The notes under the pieces were generated by a model, which saw nothing but the letters and a program-made list of their open reading frames with translations, did not search any database and was not told where the DNA came from. Shown here in pieces: positions 34,910 to 42,407 of a stretch of 64,000 nt of DNA. The stretch lies in assembly GCA_036388895.1 (NCBI GenBank), contig DASVQY010000025.1, positions 62,001 to 126,000 of the forward strand. Reading direction: 5' to 3'. Each line of letters opens with the position of its first letter. The stretch's first letter is position 1. The position numbers and the translations under genes were made by a program. The DNA is from SXVE01 sp036388895 (GTDB lineage: Bacteria > Acidobacteriota > Blastocatellia > Pyrinomonadales > Pyrinomonadaceae).

Positions 34910-35320
34910 ATGAAACCCAACGTCATGTTAACCATCACGTCGCTGCTCTCAATTCTCTTCATGATGTTTCATCAAACGGACGACATTGTTCGCGGGATGG
35001 CTTCGGGAGGAATCATAAATCTCTTTGTGGTGTTAATCCTCATTGTCTGGCTGTACGCAACGCTGATGCTCGCCGAACGGCGATCCGGGTACATCATCAT
35101 CCTTGTCGCGTCACTCTTTGCGTCGAGTATGCCGGTTATACACATGACAGGAGCGGGACTTGCCGGCGGCAAGATCGCCGACTCCGGCGGAGCCTTCTTC
35201 TTCGTTTGGACGCTAATCGCACTCGGCGTGACTGCGCTCTTTTCCGTTATTCTCTCGGCGCTCGGACTGTGGAGACTGCAACGGGAACAGAAAAACAGAT
35301 TTCTCCCCGGCAACGGATAA
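34910..35320 (+). CDS. Cassette gene 3: four-helix membrane protein of unknown function
   Basis: 136 residues with four hydrophobic helices (about 5-22, 34-55, 60-80, 92-122) and a basic C-terminus (LQREQKNRFLPGNG). A good ribosome site (AAGGTG, nine bases upstream) sets the start. The 157-base leader after attC 2 is long for a cassette and contains only a 26-codon frame (34814-34894). The stop is followed by GCTAACAAATC, like the left half of an attC site. Confidence 0.65.
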   Translation: MKPNVMLTITSLLSILFMMFHQTDDIVRGMASGGIINLFVVLILIVWLYATLMLAERRSGYIIILVASLFASSMPVIHMTGAGLAGGKIADSGGAFFFVWTLIALGVTALFSVILSALGLWRLQREQKNRFLPGNG

Positions 35321-35350
35321 GCTAACAAATCTAGGGATGTAATGGCGAAA
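35321..35350 (+). repeat. Left half of a third attC-like site
   Basis: GCTAACAAATC right after the stop of cassette gene 3 matches the left-hand attC pattern of site 1 (CCAACAAATC). No complementary right arm is found in the next 150 bases. The array may be truncated here. The remaining sequence to 35531 is AT-rich and shows nothing else. Confidence 0.4.
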
Positions 35351-35531
35351 CAGTGAATATTAATTTTTCAAAGCACATTTTTCGTTTGGCAAAGTTATTA
35401 ATTTATGCGGATTGATAAACGATTCTTCAATTATTCCAATTAATCTAAAAAAGTTGCTTCCTGTCAAAATCGTGTGCTAAGTTCTTGATACGGCATTTTG
35501 CAGTAAATTCAACGAACACAGGGAGATTTTT

Positions 35532-36404
35532 ATGACTAATTCTTTTCAGCTATCCGCTACGGCAGGTTCAAATACGGACTTCAGCCGAGGCTCGGTTTTT
35601 TTCATCGGCACGGCGACGGTTATTTTGCGCTACGCGGGTTTTACCATTTTGACCGACCCGAATTTTTTGCACGCGGGCGACCACGTTCATCTCGGTTACG
35701 GTTTGACTTCGGAACGATTGACCGAACCGGCGATTGACATCGAGCAATTGCCGTCGCTTGATTTGTGCGTTTTATCGCATTATCACGGCGATCATTTCGA
35801 CCGCATCGCCGAAGAAAGACTCGATAAAGATTTGCCGATTATAACGACAAATCACGCGCGCGAAAACCTCGAAGCCAAAGATTTTCGTAATGTGACCGGA
35901 TTGGAAACCTGGGAGAAAGCGGAGTTTACAAAAGGCGCGGCGAGGCTGACGATTACCTCGATGCCCGGTCAGCACGGACCCGGCGTGGTTGATTTCGCGC
36001 TTCCGCCGGTCATGGGAACGGTTCTCGATTTTGAAACCGAGAACGGCAGACGACCGCTCAGGATTTATATTTCCGGCGACACGCTGATTCACGACGATTT
36101 GCAGCAAATCCCGCTTCGTTTTCCCGATGTTGATTTAGGTTTGTTCCACCTCGGCGGAACGCGGATTATGGGCGTGATGCTGACGATGGACGATGAGCAG
36201 GGCGTCGAAGCGATAAGAATTATCAATCCGAAAACAGCCATTCCGATTCATTACAACGATTACGATGTCTTCAAATCGCCGCTCGAAGATTTCAAGCGTG
36301 CCGTCGAACAAGCCGGTTTGAGCGAAAAAGTCGTTTATCTGGCACACGGCGAAACTTACGATTTTGAAATTCCTGAAAGTCGCTGGCAACAGGCATCAGC
36401 TTAA
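35532..36404 (+). CDS. UlaG-like metallo-beta-lactamase-fold hydrolase
   Basis: 290 residues, cytoplasmic, with GGGAG eight bases upstream of the ATG. The metal site SHYHGDHFD (H-x-H-x-D-H) is complete, with further His in GQHGPG and IPIHYNDYDVF and the Asp in YISGDT. The pattern is that of UlaG-like L-ascorbate-6-phosphate lactonases or the related NAPE-PLD-like branch; the substrate is not determined. It is separate from the ODP-type protein at 32003, which has different ligands. A terminator follows. Confidence 0.85.
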   Translation: MTNSFQLSATAGSNTDFSRGSVFFIGTATVILRYAGFTILTDPNFLHAGDHVHLGYGLTSERLTEPAIDIEQLPSLDLCVLSHYHGDHFDRIAEERLDKDLPIITTNHARENLEAKDFRNVTGLETWEKAEFTKGAARLTITSMPGQHGPGVVDFALPPVMGTVLDFETENGRRPLRIYISGDTLIHDDLQQIPLRFPDVDLGLFHLGGTRIMGVMLTMDDEQGVEAIRIINPKTAIPIHYNDYDVFKSPLEDFKRAVEQAGLSEKVVYLAHGETYDFEIPESRWQQASA

Positions 36405-36415
36405 AATTCAAACTT

Positions 36416-36454
36416 AAAAGGAGGCGTATCAAATAAAATAATACGCTTCCTTTT
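36416..36454 (+). terminator. Terminator after the UlaG-like gene
   Basis: Stem 36416-36429 with 36441-36454 (14 bp, one G-T pair), 11-base loop, ending in TTTT. Confidence 0.7.
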
Positions 36455-36513
36455 ACTCGAAAAGTTATAGCATTTACTGTTTCGTAATTTCGCAAAACGA
36501 AATTTTGAAAGCA

Positions 36514-37029
36514 ATGATAAACGCTTCCGAAAACCAAAATACGTCGAGCGAAGTTTGCGAAGATTGCGGGGCGGTCGTCGCGCAAGGCAAAGCCGGCTGT
36601 TTGAAGCTGTTTGAAGAGGTTATTGCAAAAGAATTCACCGATTACAGCTTCGGCAAAATTCACCGTTTGACGGTAGACGCATATTCGCTGCAGCATCCTG
36701 ACAAGTATATGCGCTCGGGAAAATCGTTCGCGGCGCATCTGACAGGCATCTGCGCCGCGCTCGAATTCAATGACGCTTTAACTGTTAATCAAACGGTGCA
36801 GAAATGGCTAAGTTCAAATCCGAATATCGAAAAACCCGCTGAACTTCCGCAACGAAAAGGCGAGTTAACAATTACTTTTATCAAAAATGCCGCCGACGCG
36901 GACGAACATGTCAAACGCGTGCGCGAATGGGCGCGAGATGTCTGGAACGCGTGGTTTGAACATCACGATTTAGCAAAACAGTTAATCCGCAATGCAACGA
37001 AAACCATAAACGGCGAGGGACTGGGCTAG
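36514..37029 (+). CDS. DUF5946 family protein
   Basis: 171 residues. The N-terminus has CEDCGAVVAQGKAGCLKLFEEVIAKEF and the middle has HRLTVDAYSLQHPDKYMRSGKSFAAHL, which match what I recall of DUF5946. The Cys pair plus His suggests a metal-binding head. Function unknown. The ATG at 36514 is preferred to a TTG three codons earlier. The last 50 residues (EHVKRVREWARDVWNAWFEHHD) are helical. Confidence 0.7.
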   Translation: MINASENQNTSSEVCEDCGAVVAQGKAGCLKLFEEVIAKEFTDYSFGKIHRLTVDAYSLQHPDKYMRSGKSFAAHLTGICAALEFNDALTVNQTVQKWLSSNPNIEKPAELPQRKGELTITFIKNAADADEHVKRVREWARDVWNAWFEHHDLAKQLIRNATKTINGEGLG

Positions 37030-37091
37030 CGGATTAATTTTAATAACAGAGCTGATGCAAAAACAATAATTTGAAATGTTCTTGTCGCTGA

Positions 37092-37123
37092 ACTGTAAAC
37101 CCGAGTTTATAGTCCGCTTTTTT
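37092..37123 (+). terminator. Terminator after the DUF5946 gene
   Basis: ACTGTAAAC (37092-37100) pairs with GTTTATAGT (37105-37113), followed by CCGC and six T. It sits inside a wider, looser inverted repeat (37032-37042 with 37144-37154) between the convergent genes. Confidence 0.6.
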
Positions 37124-37167
37124 CTCCTGCATCAACCCTGCCGTAAAATTAATCAGTTATTTTAAGT

Positions 37168-37386
37168 TTATTTTCCTTTTATTTTCTTCAAAGCTTCCGG
37201 TTTGTGCGCTGCTTCTTTGCCGCTTTCGTCAGTTTCGACCAGATACTCCGGGTTTTCTTTCGTGGCAGCGACTTTATGATTTTTGACTTTCGTCTCGGAA
37301 GTCAACTTCTTTTTTACCGTTCCGGTCGTTTTGCCCTGCGAAGTTTCCCATTCGACTTTATCGCCTTTTCTTAAATTTTCAGCCAT
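37168..37386 (-). CDS. Tudor-like HVA1 domain protein (DUF2945)
   Basis: 72 residues. LRKGDKVEWETSQGKTTGTV is the DUF2945/HVA1 Tudor opening, and EYLVETDESGKEAAHKPEAL is the second half. The domain is common in small bacterial proteins and is often found with stress genes; its ligand is unknown. Its start overlaps the stop of the preceding gene (TAATG), so the two are translationally coupled. Confidence 0.85.
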   Translation of the reverse strand: MAENLRKGDKVEWETSQGKTTGTVKKKLTSETKVKNHKVAATKENPEYLVETDESGKEAAHKPEALKKIKGK

Positions 37387-37784
37387 TACCCGTTCGCCTC
37401 CTTGCTCTTCTCGTCAACGATCTGACGACCGAGCTGGTTGGCGTCGAAATAAGCGTGAAAGCGCGTGATTTTGTCGCCGTCAATTTCCAGAATGCTCACG
37501 CCGTCGTATTGAAATTCTTTGCCGTCCGAGCTCGTCCCGGTCGAAGTCCATTCGAGCGCGGCGGTCGAATCAGTAATGATTTCGTTGCGGAATTTCGATT
37601 CGATGCGGTCGAAATTATCGCGGTAACTTTGCCAGAATTCGCGCGGGTCGAGATTTTTATCGTTTGTGACGACGTTTCCGACTTCAGCCGCTTCGTCAAA
37701 AAGACCGGTAATTGTTTCCAAATCGCGATCAGCCTCTAATTTGTGCAATGCTTCGATAAATTTTTTCGCGGTTTCTTCAGCCAT
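37386..37784 (-). CDS. SnoaL/NTF2-like protein
   Basis: 132 residues, no signal peptide. The cone-fold pattern is clear: helix TAKKFIEALHKLEADRD, FDEAAEVGN, then barrel strands (TAALEWTSTGTSSDGK, EFQYDGVSILEIDGDKITRFHAYFD). Members bind or isomerise small hydrophobic molecules; the exact role is unknown. It shares the base A of TAATG with the Tudor gene, so the two are expressed together. Confidence 0.85.
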   Translation of the reverse strand: MAEETAKKFIEALHKLEADRDLETITGLFDEAAEVGNVVTNDKNLDPREFWQSYRDNFDRIESKFRNEIITDSTAALEWTSTGTSSDGKEFQYDGVSILEIDGDKITRFHAYFDANQLGRQIVDEKSKEANG

Positions 37785-37876
37785 TTGTATTTCACCTTCC
37801 CTTTTTGTTCATTGATAAAAAATTATACAAATAGAATCGGACATACGAAACGCTTAGTCAAGATTCGCCGTTTAAT

Positions 37877-38461
37877 TTATTTTTTGTGATACTTCGACGC
37901 TACGTTTTCGCGTCCCCAGCGAAAAGTGCGGCTCATCCAGACGAGTTCGTCAAAAAAATCCTTAGCGCGTTTTTCATAAGCCTGATCGAGCAAAACGCCG
38001 TTTTCATCGAAAAGATTTTGCACGCGCGGGAAATTCAAATCGGTAAAAGTCGGAGCGAGACCGAGTTCCCTGACCATCGGCAGGCACGCCTCAATGACGC
38101 GCGTTCCGCCCCAAACCTGCGCCGAAACTCCGACAAAAGCAACCGGTTTGTGAATATATTCTCTTAGAAGCAAGTCAAGAACGCTTTTCAAAATTCCCGG
38201 GTAACCGTGATTGTATTCCGGCGTGACTATCACCAAACCGTCCGCGCGAATCATCGCGTCGCGCCATTCGGGAAAATTGTCTTTGATTTCCTGCCCGTAA
38301 TCGTCGCGCGGCAAATCGAAATCGCGCACGTCGAAAAACTCTGTTTCTATTTCTTCGGGCTCGCGCATTTTCCCGAAAACCCATTTGGCAGCGTTTTCGC
38401 TTTGACGATTTTTTCGGTTCGTTCCGAGAAGCAGCGGCAGAAACAGCTTTTCTTCGCTCAT
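37877..38461 (-). CDS. NAD(P)H-dependent FMN reductase
   Basis: 194 residues with a flavodoxin-like fold. The phosphate loop LLGTNRKNRQS near the N-terminus and VTPEYNHGYPGILKSVLD (P-E-Y-N-x-x-x-P-x-x-L-K) are diagnostic of the YcaK/ArsH-like FMN reductase family. It transfers electrons from NAD(P)H to FMN, quinones or azo compounds. The C-terminal 25 residues (WMSRTFRWGRENVASKYHKK) are basic. It is divergent from the zinc-ribbon gene at 38537. Confidence 0.87.
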   Translation of the reverse strand: MSEEKLFLPLLLGTNRKNRQSENAAKWVFGKMREPEEIETEFFDVRDFDLPRDDYGQEIKDNFPEWRDAMIRADGLVIVTPEYNHGYPGILKSVLDLLLREYIHKPVAFVGVSAQVWGGTRVIEACLPMVRELGLAPTFTDLNFPRVQNLFDENGVLLDQAYEKRAKDFFDELVWMSRTFRWGRENVASKYHKK

Positions 38462-38536
38462 ATATTTTTATATTCCTTTAACTTTTATTTTCACTTTGTT
38501 TTAATGATACTAATCTTGCAATTGGCAAATCTCAAA

Positions 38537-38911
38537 ATGATGAAAAAGATAGCGTTTTCACACAAAAGAAACAAACTGCTCAGAGCGTTCCGGCTGAAAA
38601 TGATTTTTACGGCGTACCGGAAAACTGCAGAAACTGAAGAAATCCTCAAGCAAATAATTGCGGAAGAAGATAAATCTGAAGAAAAACGCATTCGCTGTCC
38701 GCATTGCAAATGGCAGCCGAGCAAATCTAGCCGGTGGTTTTGCGCCGATTGCGATTATCCAGAATATTTCTATGGCGGATGCTTTACGAGTTGGAACACA
38801 TTCGACACCGGCGGCATTTGTCCGGGTTGTGCTCACCGCTGGATTTGGACTTCATGCCTGCGTTGTGCAGAATGGTCGCGGCACGTTGATTGGTATGAGA
38901 ACGATATTTGA
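38537..38911 (+). CDS. Multi-zinc-ribbon protein of unknown function
   Basis: 124 residues. The first 50 residues are basic and helical (KKIAFSHKRNKLLRAFRLK). The remainder has four Cys pairs: CPHCKW, CADCDYPE, CPGCAHRW and CLRCAEW, spaced to hold two zinc ions, with many Trp/Tyr in between (GGCFTSWNTFDTGG). It is probably cytoplasmic and could bind nucleic acid. The frame is open far upstream and could begin at 38504, but the run upstream of that is antisense to the flavin reductase gene. Confidence 0.65.
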   Translation: MMKKIAFSHKRNKLLRAFRLKMIFTAYRKTAETEEILKQIIAEEDKSEEKRIRCPHCKWQPSKSSRWFCADCDYPEYFYGGCFTSWNTFDTGGICPGCAHRWIWTSCLRCAEWSRHVDWYENDI

Positions 38912-38928
38912 TAAAATTATTTCGATGG

Positions 38929-39855
38929 CTATTTGACGAAGTAACCTTCTCTGGCTATAACGCTGAAAGAAACTTTTTTACCTTTTTCCGAAAGCGCCGC
39001 CGATTTGACAATGACGTTCCGCCATTTCTCTTTCTTCGTATTTTCTTTCGGCGCGTAACCGATGACGTACTGACGGCGAATAGTCAGAGCGATTCTTTCA
39101 GTAATTTCATCAATTTCTTTTTGATTTTGCGGAAAGAAGCCACTTCCACCCGAAATGAACGACAATGCACTCAAAAAAGATTGCCCCTGAAAGGACATTA
39201 TTGAATTTTGGTCTTTACCATCAATCAAGCCAACGAAATAAACCAATGCGTCCGATTCCTTTAATCTTTCCCTGACTTTTTTGAAGCTATTCTCATGAAC
39301 GTTGTTCATTCCGTCAGAATATATCAGCAGAATTCTTTTCTGATATTTAGCCTTTTCAAGTTTGCTTAAAGCGTAAATACAAGCGTCCCACAAATTCGTT
39401 TCTTGGAATTTGGGTTTTTCAATTGTGAGCATTTCCAACACTTGCAGAATTTGTTTATCGGTGCTCCCCCAATCAGTCAGCGGATAAATTTGTTCACCAA
39501 AAGCGATTAACGAATAGTCGTTTAGAATGTTGGACGCTTGACCAAATTTTAGAACGGATCTAACCGCCGATTTGCGCATACTGGTTTTTATAGAACCTGA
39601 GATATCCAGTAAAATTGCTACACTAGCCGGTTCATCCTCGTCAGAAAAATAAGATAATTCCTGCTCGATTTTATCTTCTTTAACGGTAAAATTTTCTTTT
39701 TTGAGTCCTCCGATAAATCGACCTTTATCATCAATTACGTTTACGCGAAGGTAAACTGTTTTTGAAAGGTTTTCGCTTTGTGAAAAAGCAAAGGTAGAAC
39801 TTAAGAACCCAACGCATATAACTTGAAGCAGAAAAAATATTGAGTTTCTCTTCAT
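38929..39855 (-). CDS. Exported VWA-domain protein (acidobacterial VWFA-related type)
   Basis: 308 residues from the ATG at 39855, preceded by an AGGGCGAG ribosome-site-like stretch; the longer frame to 39891 is rejected. A signal peptide (1-25) is followed by a short beta domain (TVYLRVNVIDDKGRFIGGL, FTVKEDKIEQELSYF) typical of the TIGR03436 family abundant in Acidobacteriota, then a von Willebrand A domain with a MIDAS DISGS (84-88). It probably mediates extracytoplasmic protein contacts. The C-terminus (RRQYVIGYAPKE) fits the family. It is 18 bases from the convergent zinc-ribbon gene. Confidence 0.85.
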   Translation of the reverse strand: MKRNSIFFLLQVICVGFLSSTFAFSQSENLSKTVYLRVNVIDDKGRFIGGLKKENFTVKEDKIEQELSYFSDEDEPASVAILLDISGSIKTSMRKSAVRSVLKFGQASNILNDYSLIAFGEQIYPLTDWGSTDKQILQVLEMLTIEKPKFQETNLWDACIYALSKLEKAKYQKRILLIYSDGMNNVHENSFKKVRERLKESDALVYFVGLIDGKDQNSIMSFQGQSFLSALSFISGGSGFFPQNQKEIDEITERIALTIRRQYVIGYAPKENTKKEKWRNVIVKSAALSEKGKKVSFSVIAREGYFVK

Positions 39856-39933
39856 CTCGCCCTTTTGTGTGGAATTTGTGGTAAGCCTCAAAAATTGTAT
39901 GGCGAAATTTAGAATTTTACAAGACTTTTTAAT

Positions 39934-40962
39934 TTATTCCGCCCTTAAAATTTGCGCGACTGTTTCCTTTTTTAAACCTTTGCCGCCTTTCCGGTTGTTG
40001 TAATCGGCGGGAGAAATTTGCGGGTCACGCCAAGCGTCGAGATGTCCGACTTGGTGAACGCACTGAATAGTGCAGGTCGGCGCGCACCATTTTTCGGTGA
40101 TGTATTCGCGTTCCATATCATCGTGCGTGTATTCGAGTAAAGGAATCCCCGGCGTCCCGCGCTGCTGCGAGCACCAACTTACGATGCCGTTTTCGTCAAT
40201 GTAAAGATAACGCGCACCGGCTCGGCAGCGCCATTCGTATTCTTTGCCGTCAACCAGATTATCCTGAAACCAGTTCCAGCGGGCGTAACTGCGCGTGCCC
40301 TTCGCTTTGATCTCTTTGTAAACTTCTTTTTCGCGTTCGGTCAAGCCTTTGTTCAAGCCCATTTCGTCGTGAATGACGCCGACAGTCGAAGAAAATCCGA
40401 GTTCGACAGCGCGGTTTGCAATAATCAAGGCTTCTTCCGGGTTCGCCACGCCGCCACCGACGACCGAATTGATATTGACTTTGAATTTGGCGAAATCGCG
40501 CAGATTACACAGTTTTTTGTCGAGAACCTTTAAGCTCTTTTTGGAAACGTCGTCCGGGTTGACGTTATCAATCGAGATTTGCAGATAATCGAGTCCCGCT
40601 TCGTTTAATTTCTTTATTTTTTCCGGCTGAAAATAATAACCGTTGGAAATCAGCCCGGCGATCATTCCATGATGACGAATGCGTGCGATGATGTCGTAAA
40701 TATTCGGATGCATCATCGGTTCGCCGCCGGAAATCGTTACGACTGAAGTTCCGAATTCCGCCAATTTATCAATGCGCCGCAGCATCGTTTCAATGGCTAC
40801 CGGCTCGCTCGTTTTGTCGTACTCATTGCAATAAGCGCACGACAGATTGCACCGTCGCATCGGAACGATGTGAACCAGAACCGGATGTTTGGTCGAAGCG
40901 AAAGCGCGAACCGTATGGCGAACGCCGCGCGTAAAACGACTGAAACTGCTTGCCTTTGGCAT
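39934..40962 (-). CDS. Radical SAM enzyme with SPASM-like cysteines
   Basis: 342 residues. The radical SAM cluster is CNLSCAYC (C-x3-C-x2-C), followed by ISGGEPMMHP. The second half holds extra Cys in WRCRAGARYLYIDENG, SWCSQQRG and CAPTCTIQC, like an auxiliary Fe-S (SPASM/twitch) region. It makes a 5'-deoxyadenosyl radical; the substrate is unknown. No short precursor peptide, methyltransferase or quinohemoprotein partner lies beside it. It is 78 bases upstream of the VWA gene and separated by a hairpin from the Lol-like genes. Confidence 0.85.
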   Translation of the reverse strand: MPKASSFSRFTRGVRHTVRAFASTKHPVLVHIVPMRRCNLSCAYCNEYDKTSEPVAIETMLRRIDKLAEFGTSVVTISGGEPMMHPNIYDIIARIRHHGMIAGLISNGYYFQPEKIKKLNEAGLDYLQISIDNVNPDDVSKKSLKVLDKKLCNLRDFAKFKVNINSVVGGGVANPEEALIIANRAVELGFSSTVGVIHDEMGLNKGLTEREKEVYKEIKAKGTRSYARWNWFQDNLVDGKEYEWRCRAGARYLYIDENGIVSWCSQQRGTPGIPLLEYTHDDMEREYITEKWCAPTCTIQCVHQVGHLDAWRDPQISPADYNNRKGGKGLKKETVAQILRAE

Positions 40963-41098
40963 TTTTATTCGATAGCTCCCAAAACTGTTTTTAGAACATT
41001 TGCCTTAATTCCAACTGAGATTACAATTTAAGGCGCAATTCTTAACAAGAAATCAAATGTGTAATTATAGTTTCTGCGCCGATTCTTTTCAAACCAGC

Positions 41099-41137
41099 AG
41101 AAAAGGCTTTAGCTCATAAAAAGCCAAAGCCTTTTCT
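41099..41137 (-). terminator. Hairpin terminator of the respiratory/Lol operon
   Basis: AGAAAAGGCTTT (41099-41110) pairs with 41126-41137, with a 15-base loop containing a second AAAAAGCC word. It lies 20 bases past the LolA-like stop. The T-run is weak. Confidence 0.55.
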
Positions 41138-41157
41138 ATAAACATTATTTCCGAATT

Positions 41158-41853
41158 TTAACCTTTTACGATTTTGGTGTTTTTCGGGTATCTGATTTCA
41201 AAATCAGATGCGTTTAAAGTCGGATTTTTTTTCACATCGTAAAGCAAAACAGTCGTCGAATCATTATTGTTTTCTACAACTTTCATTTGCAACGGCATCC
41301 CGTCATAATCCACCCAGAGCTCAGCGGATTTGTACTTTTGCTTATTTTTCGGCGTCAATTCGAGACGAACCGTTTTAGCTCCGCTACTTAATTTTTCTTC
41401 TCCGAGATATTTGTATGAATAATTGGCTTTTAACTGAGCTTTGGACATACTCATAAAACCTAAAGCTCCGCCGGCGCCAGCGCTGTTTTTAGCTTTATCA
41501 ACTTTTCCGACAATCGCTTGTTCCAAACGCGGGCGATAAAGCACGTAATCGGTTTTTATAACCGCTAATTTTTCATCCGGTTTAGTCCAGTCAATTCTAA
41601 TATAAATATCACGATCACTTTGACCCGGAATGTACTTTACCGTTCCTTGAAAAACATCGTTCTCATCGAGAAGAGCGTCGTGCTTGATCATCGTCAGTTT
41701 CGATTCAAGCGTTTTCAGCGTCGCCCGGTGATTTTCCATTCTTTTCAAAATCTCGTTTAACGCGCCCTGCGCTTTCGTTTCGGTGACGACAAGCACGTTA
41801 AATACAAACATTAACACAAATGTCGTTAACCCAAATCTTATAAATTTATTCAT
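41158..41853 (-). CDS. LolA-like periplasmic carrier (outer membrane lipoprotein-sorting protein)
   Basis: 231 residues. Signal peptide 1-29 (ending TKAQG). The mature part has the LolA half-barrel pattern: LNEILKRMENHRATLKTLESKLTM at the start, GTVKYIPGQSDRDIYIRIDWTKPDEKLAVI, and VRLELTPKNKQKYKSAELWVDYDGMPLQMKVVE. LolA proteins shuttle lipids or lipoproteins across the periplasm. It ends the series after the ACIII-cox cluster, together with a LolD-like ATPase, a lipoprotein and a small membrane protein. Confidence 0.78.
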   Translation of the reverse strand: MNKFIRFGLTTFVLMFVFNVLVVTETKAQGALNEILKRMENHRATLKTLESKLTMIKHDALLDENDVFQGTVKYIPGQSDRDIYIRIDWTKPDEKLAVIKTDYVLYRPRLEQAIVGKVDKAKNSAGAGGALGFMSMSKAQLKANYSYKYLGEEKLSSGAKTVRLELTPKNKQKYKSAELWVDYDGMPLQMKVVENNNDSTTVLLYDVKKNPTLNASDFEIRYPKNTKIVKG

Positions 41854-41882
41854 AAAAACTCCTGGGAGAAATGCCAGATACT

Positions 41883-41958
41883 AGATGCTAGATGTCAGAT
41901 GTTAGTAAAGAATTCTGTGTTGACGCCTAAATCTTTTCTTAACTGGCATCTAGCATCT
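41883..41958. repeat. Inverted repeat built of AGATGCTAGATG words
   Basis: AGATGCTAGATGTCAG (41883-41898) pairs with 41943-41958, one G-T pair. The left side is part of a longer tandem of 7-8-base words (AGATACT, AGATGCT, AGATGTC, AGATGTT). The word run AGATGTCAGATGTTAG recurs exactly at the coxC-coxA junction (45686-45750). Confidence 0.65.
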
Positions 41959-41962
41959 CTCT

Positions 41963-42265
41963 TCATCTAATATCAATTTCGTAAAATGTTTCGCCTTTTG
42001 TATTTTTCCGCTCGCGCATTTCGAGGATTTCGGCGTTTTGATTTCCACTCAACTCTTTTACGCGGCGCGTCATTTCATCTTTTTCCAGCGAAAAATCTTG
42101 GGCTTTGACGATTAAACGCGAAGTTTGGGTTGCAAGTTTTTCGCGTTTATCAAACCAAGCTTTCGGCGTTAAAAAAATAAAAGCCACAATTAAAAGACAT
42201 AAAATGTCCCATTGCCAACTGGCGCGTTCGTATTTCCATAAAATTATATCTTTTAATAAGTTCAT
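41963..42265 (-). CDS. Small membrane-anchored coiled-coil protein
   Basis: 100 residues from the ATG at 42265. One hydrophobic helix (WQWDILCLLIVAFIFLTP, about 17-35) is followed by a charged helical tail (KREKLATQTSRLIVKAQDFSLEKDEMTRRVKEL) likely to form a coiled coil. The frame stays open upstream to 42301, but that part is translated repeat (MNSINTMNSKNS), so the later start is preferred. Function unknown. It may associate with the LolD-like ATPase encoded just upstream. Confidence 0.6.
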   Translation of the reverse strand: MNLLKDIILWKYERASWQWDILCLLIVAFIFLTPKAWFDKREKLATQTSRLIVKAQDFSLEKDEMTRRVKELSGNQNAEILEMRERKNTKGETFYEIDIR

Positions 42266-42407
42266 TGAGTTTTTTGAGTTCATTGTGTTTATTGAGTTCA
42301 TTGTGTTTTTAGGGTTATTGAGTTCATTTGAGAAAAAGAAATTTCTTTCAACTCAATAAACCCAACGAACTCTATGAACCCAATAAACTCCAAGTGAACT
42401 CTATGAA
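42263..42407. repeat. Long imperfect inverted repeat built of GAGTTCATTG/AACTCTATGAAC words
   Basis: The left half (42263-42333) is a tandem of GAGTTCATTGTGTTTATT-like units; the right half (42349-42407) holds the complementary AACTCAATAAACCCAACG and AACTCTATGAAC units. Together they could form a long, imperfect hairpin between the ATPase and the small membrane gene. The left end reaches the start codon of one and the right end the last two codons of the other. Confidence 0.65.

Larger units (their letters stand above)
33338..35350 (+). mobile_element. Integron-like gene cassette array without integrase
   Basis: Three same-direction genes for small hydrophobic proteins (33373, 34093, 34910). 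The first two are followed at once by an imperfect inverted repeat shaped like an attC recombination site, and the third by a left half-site. The genes have compact spacers and a base and codon texture unlike the flanking GAA/GCG-rich genes. No tyrosine recombinase or attI is seen in the window. The layout fits a cluster of attC sites lacking an integrase. Confidence 0.6.

Noticed and set aside
38207..38536. Upstream extension of the zinc-ribbon gene
   Set aside because: The region is antisense to the flavin reductase gene and its promoter; the zinc-ribbon protein is complete from 38537.
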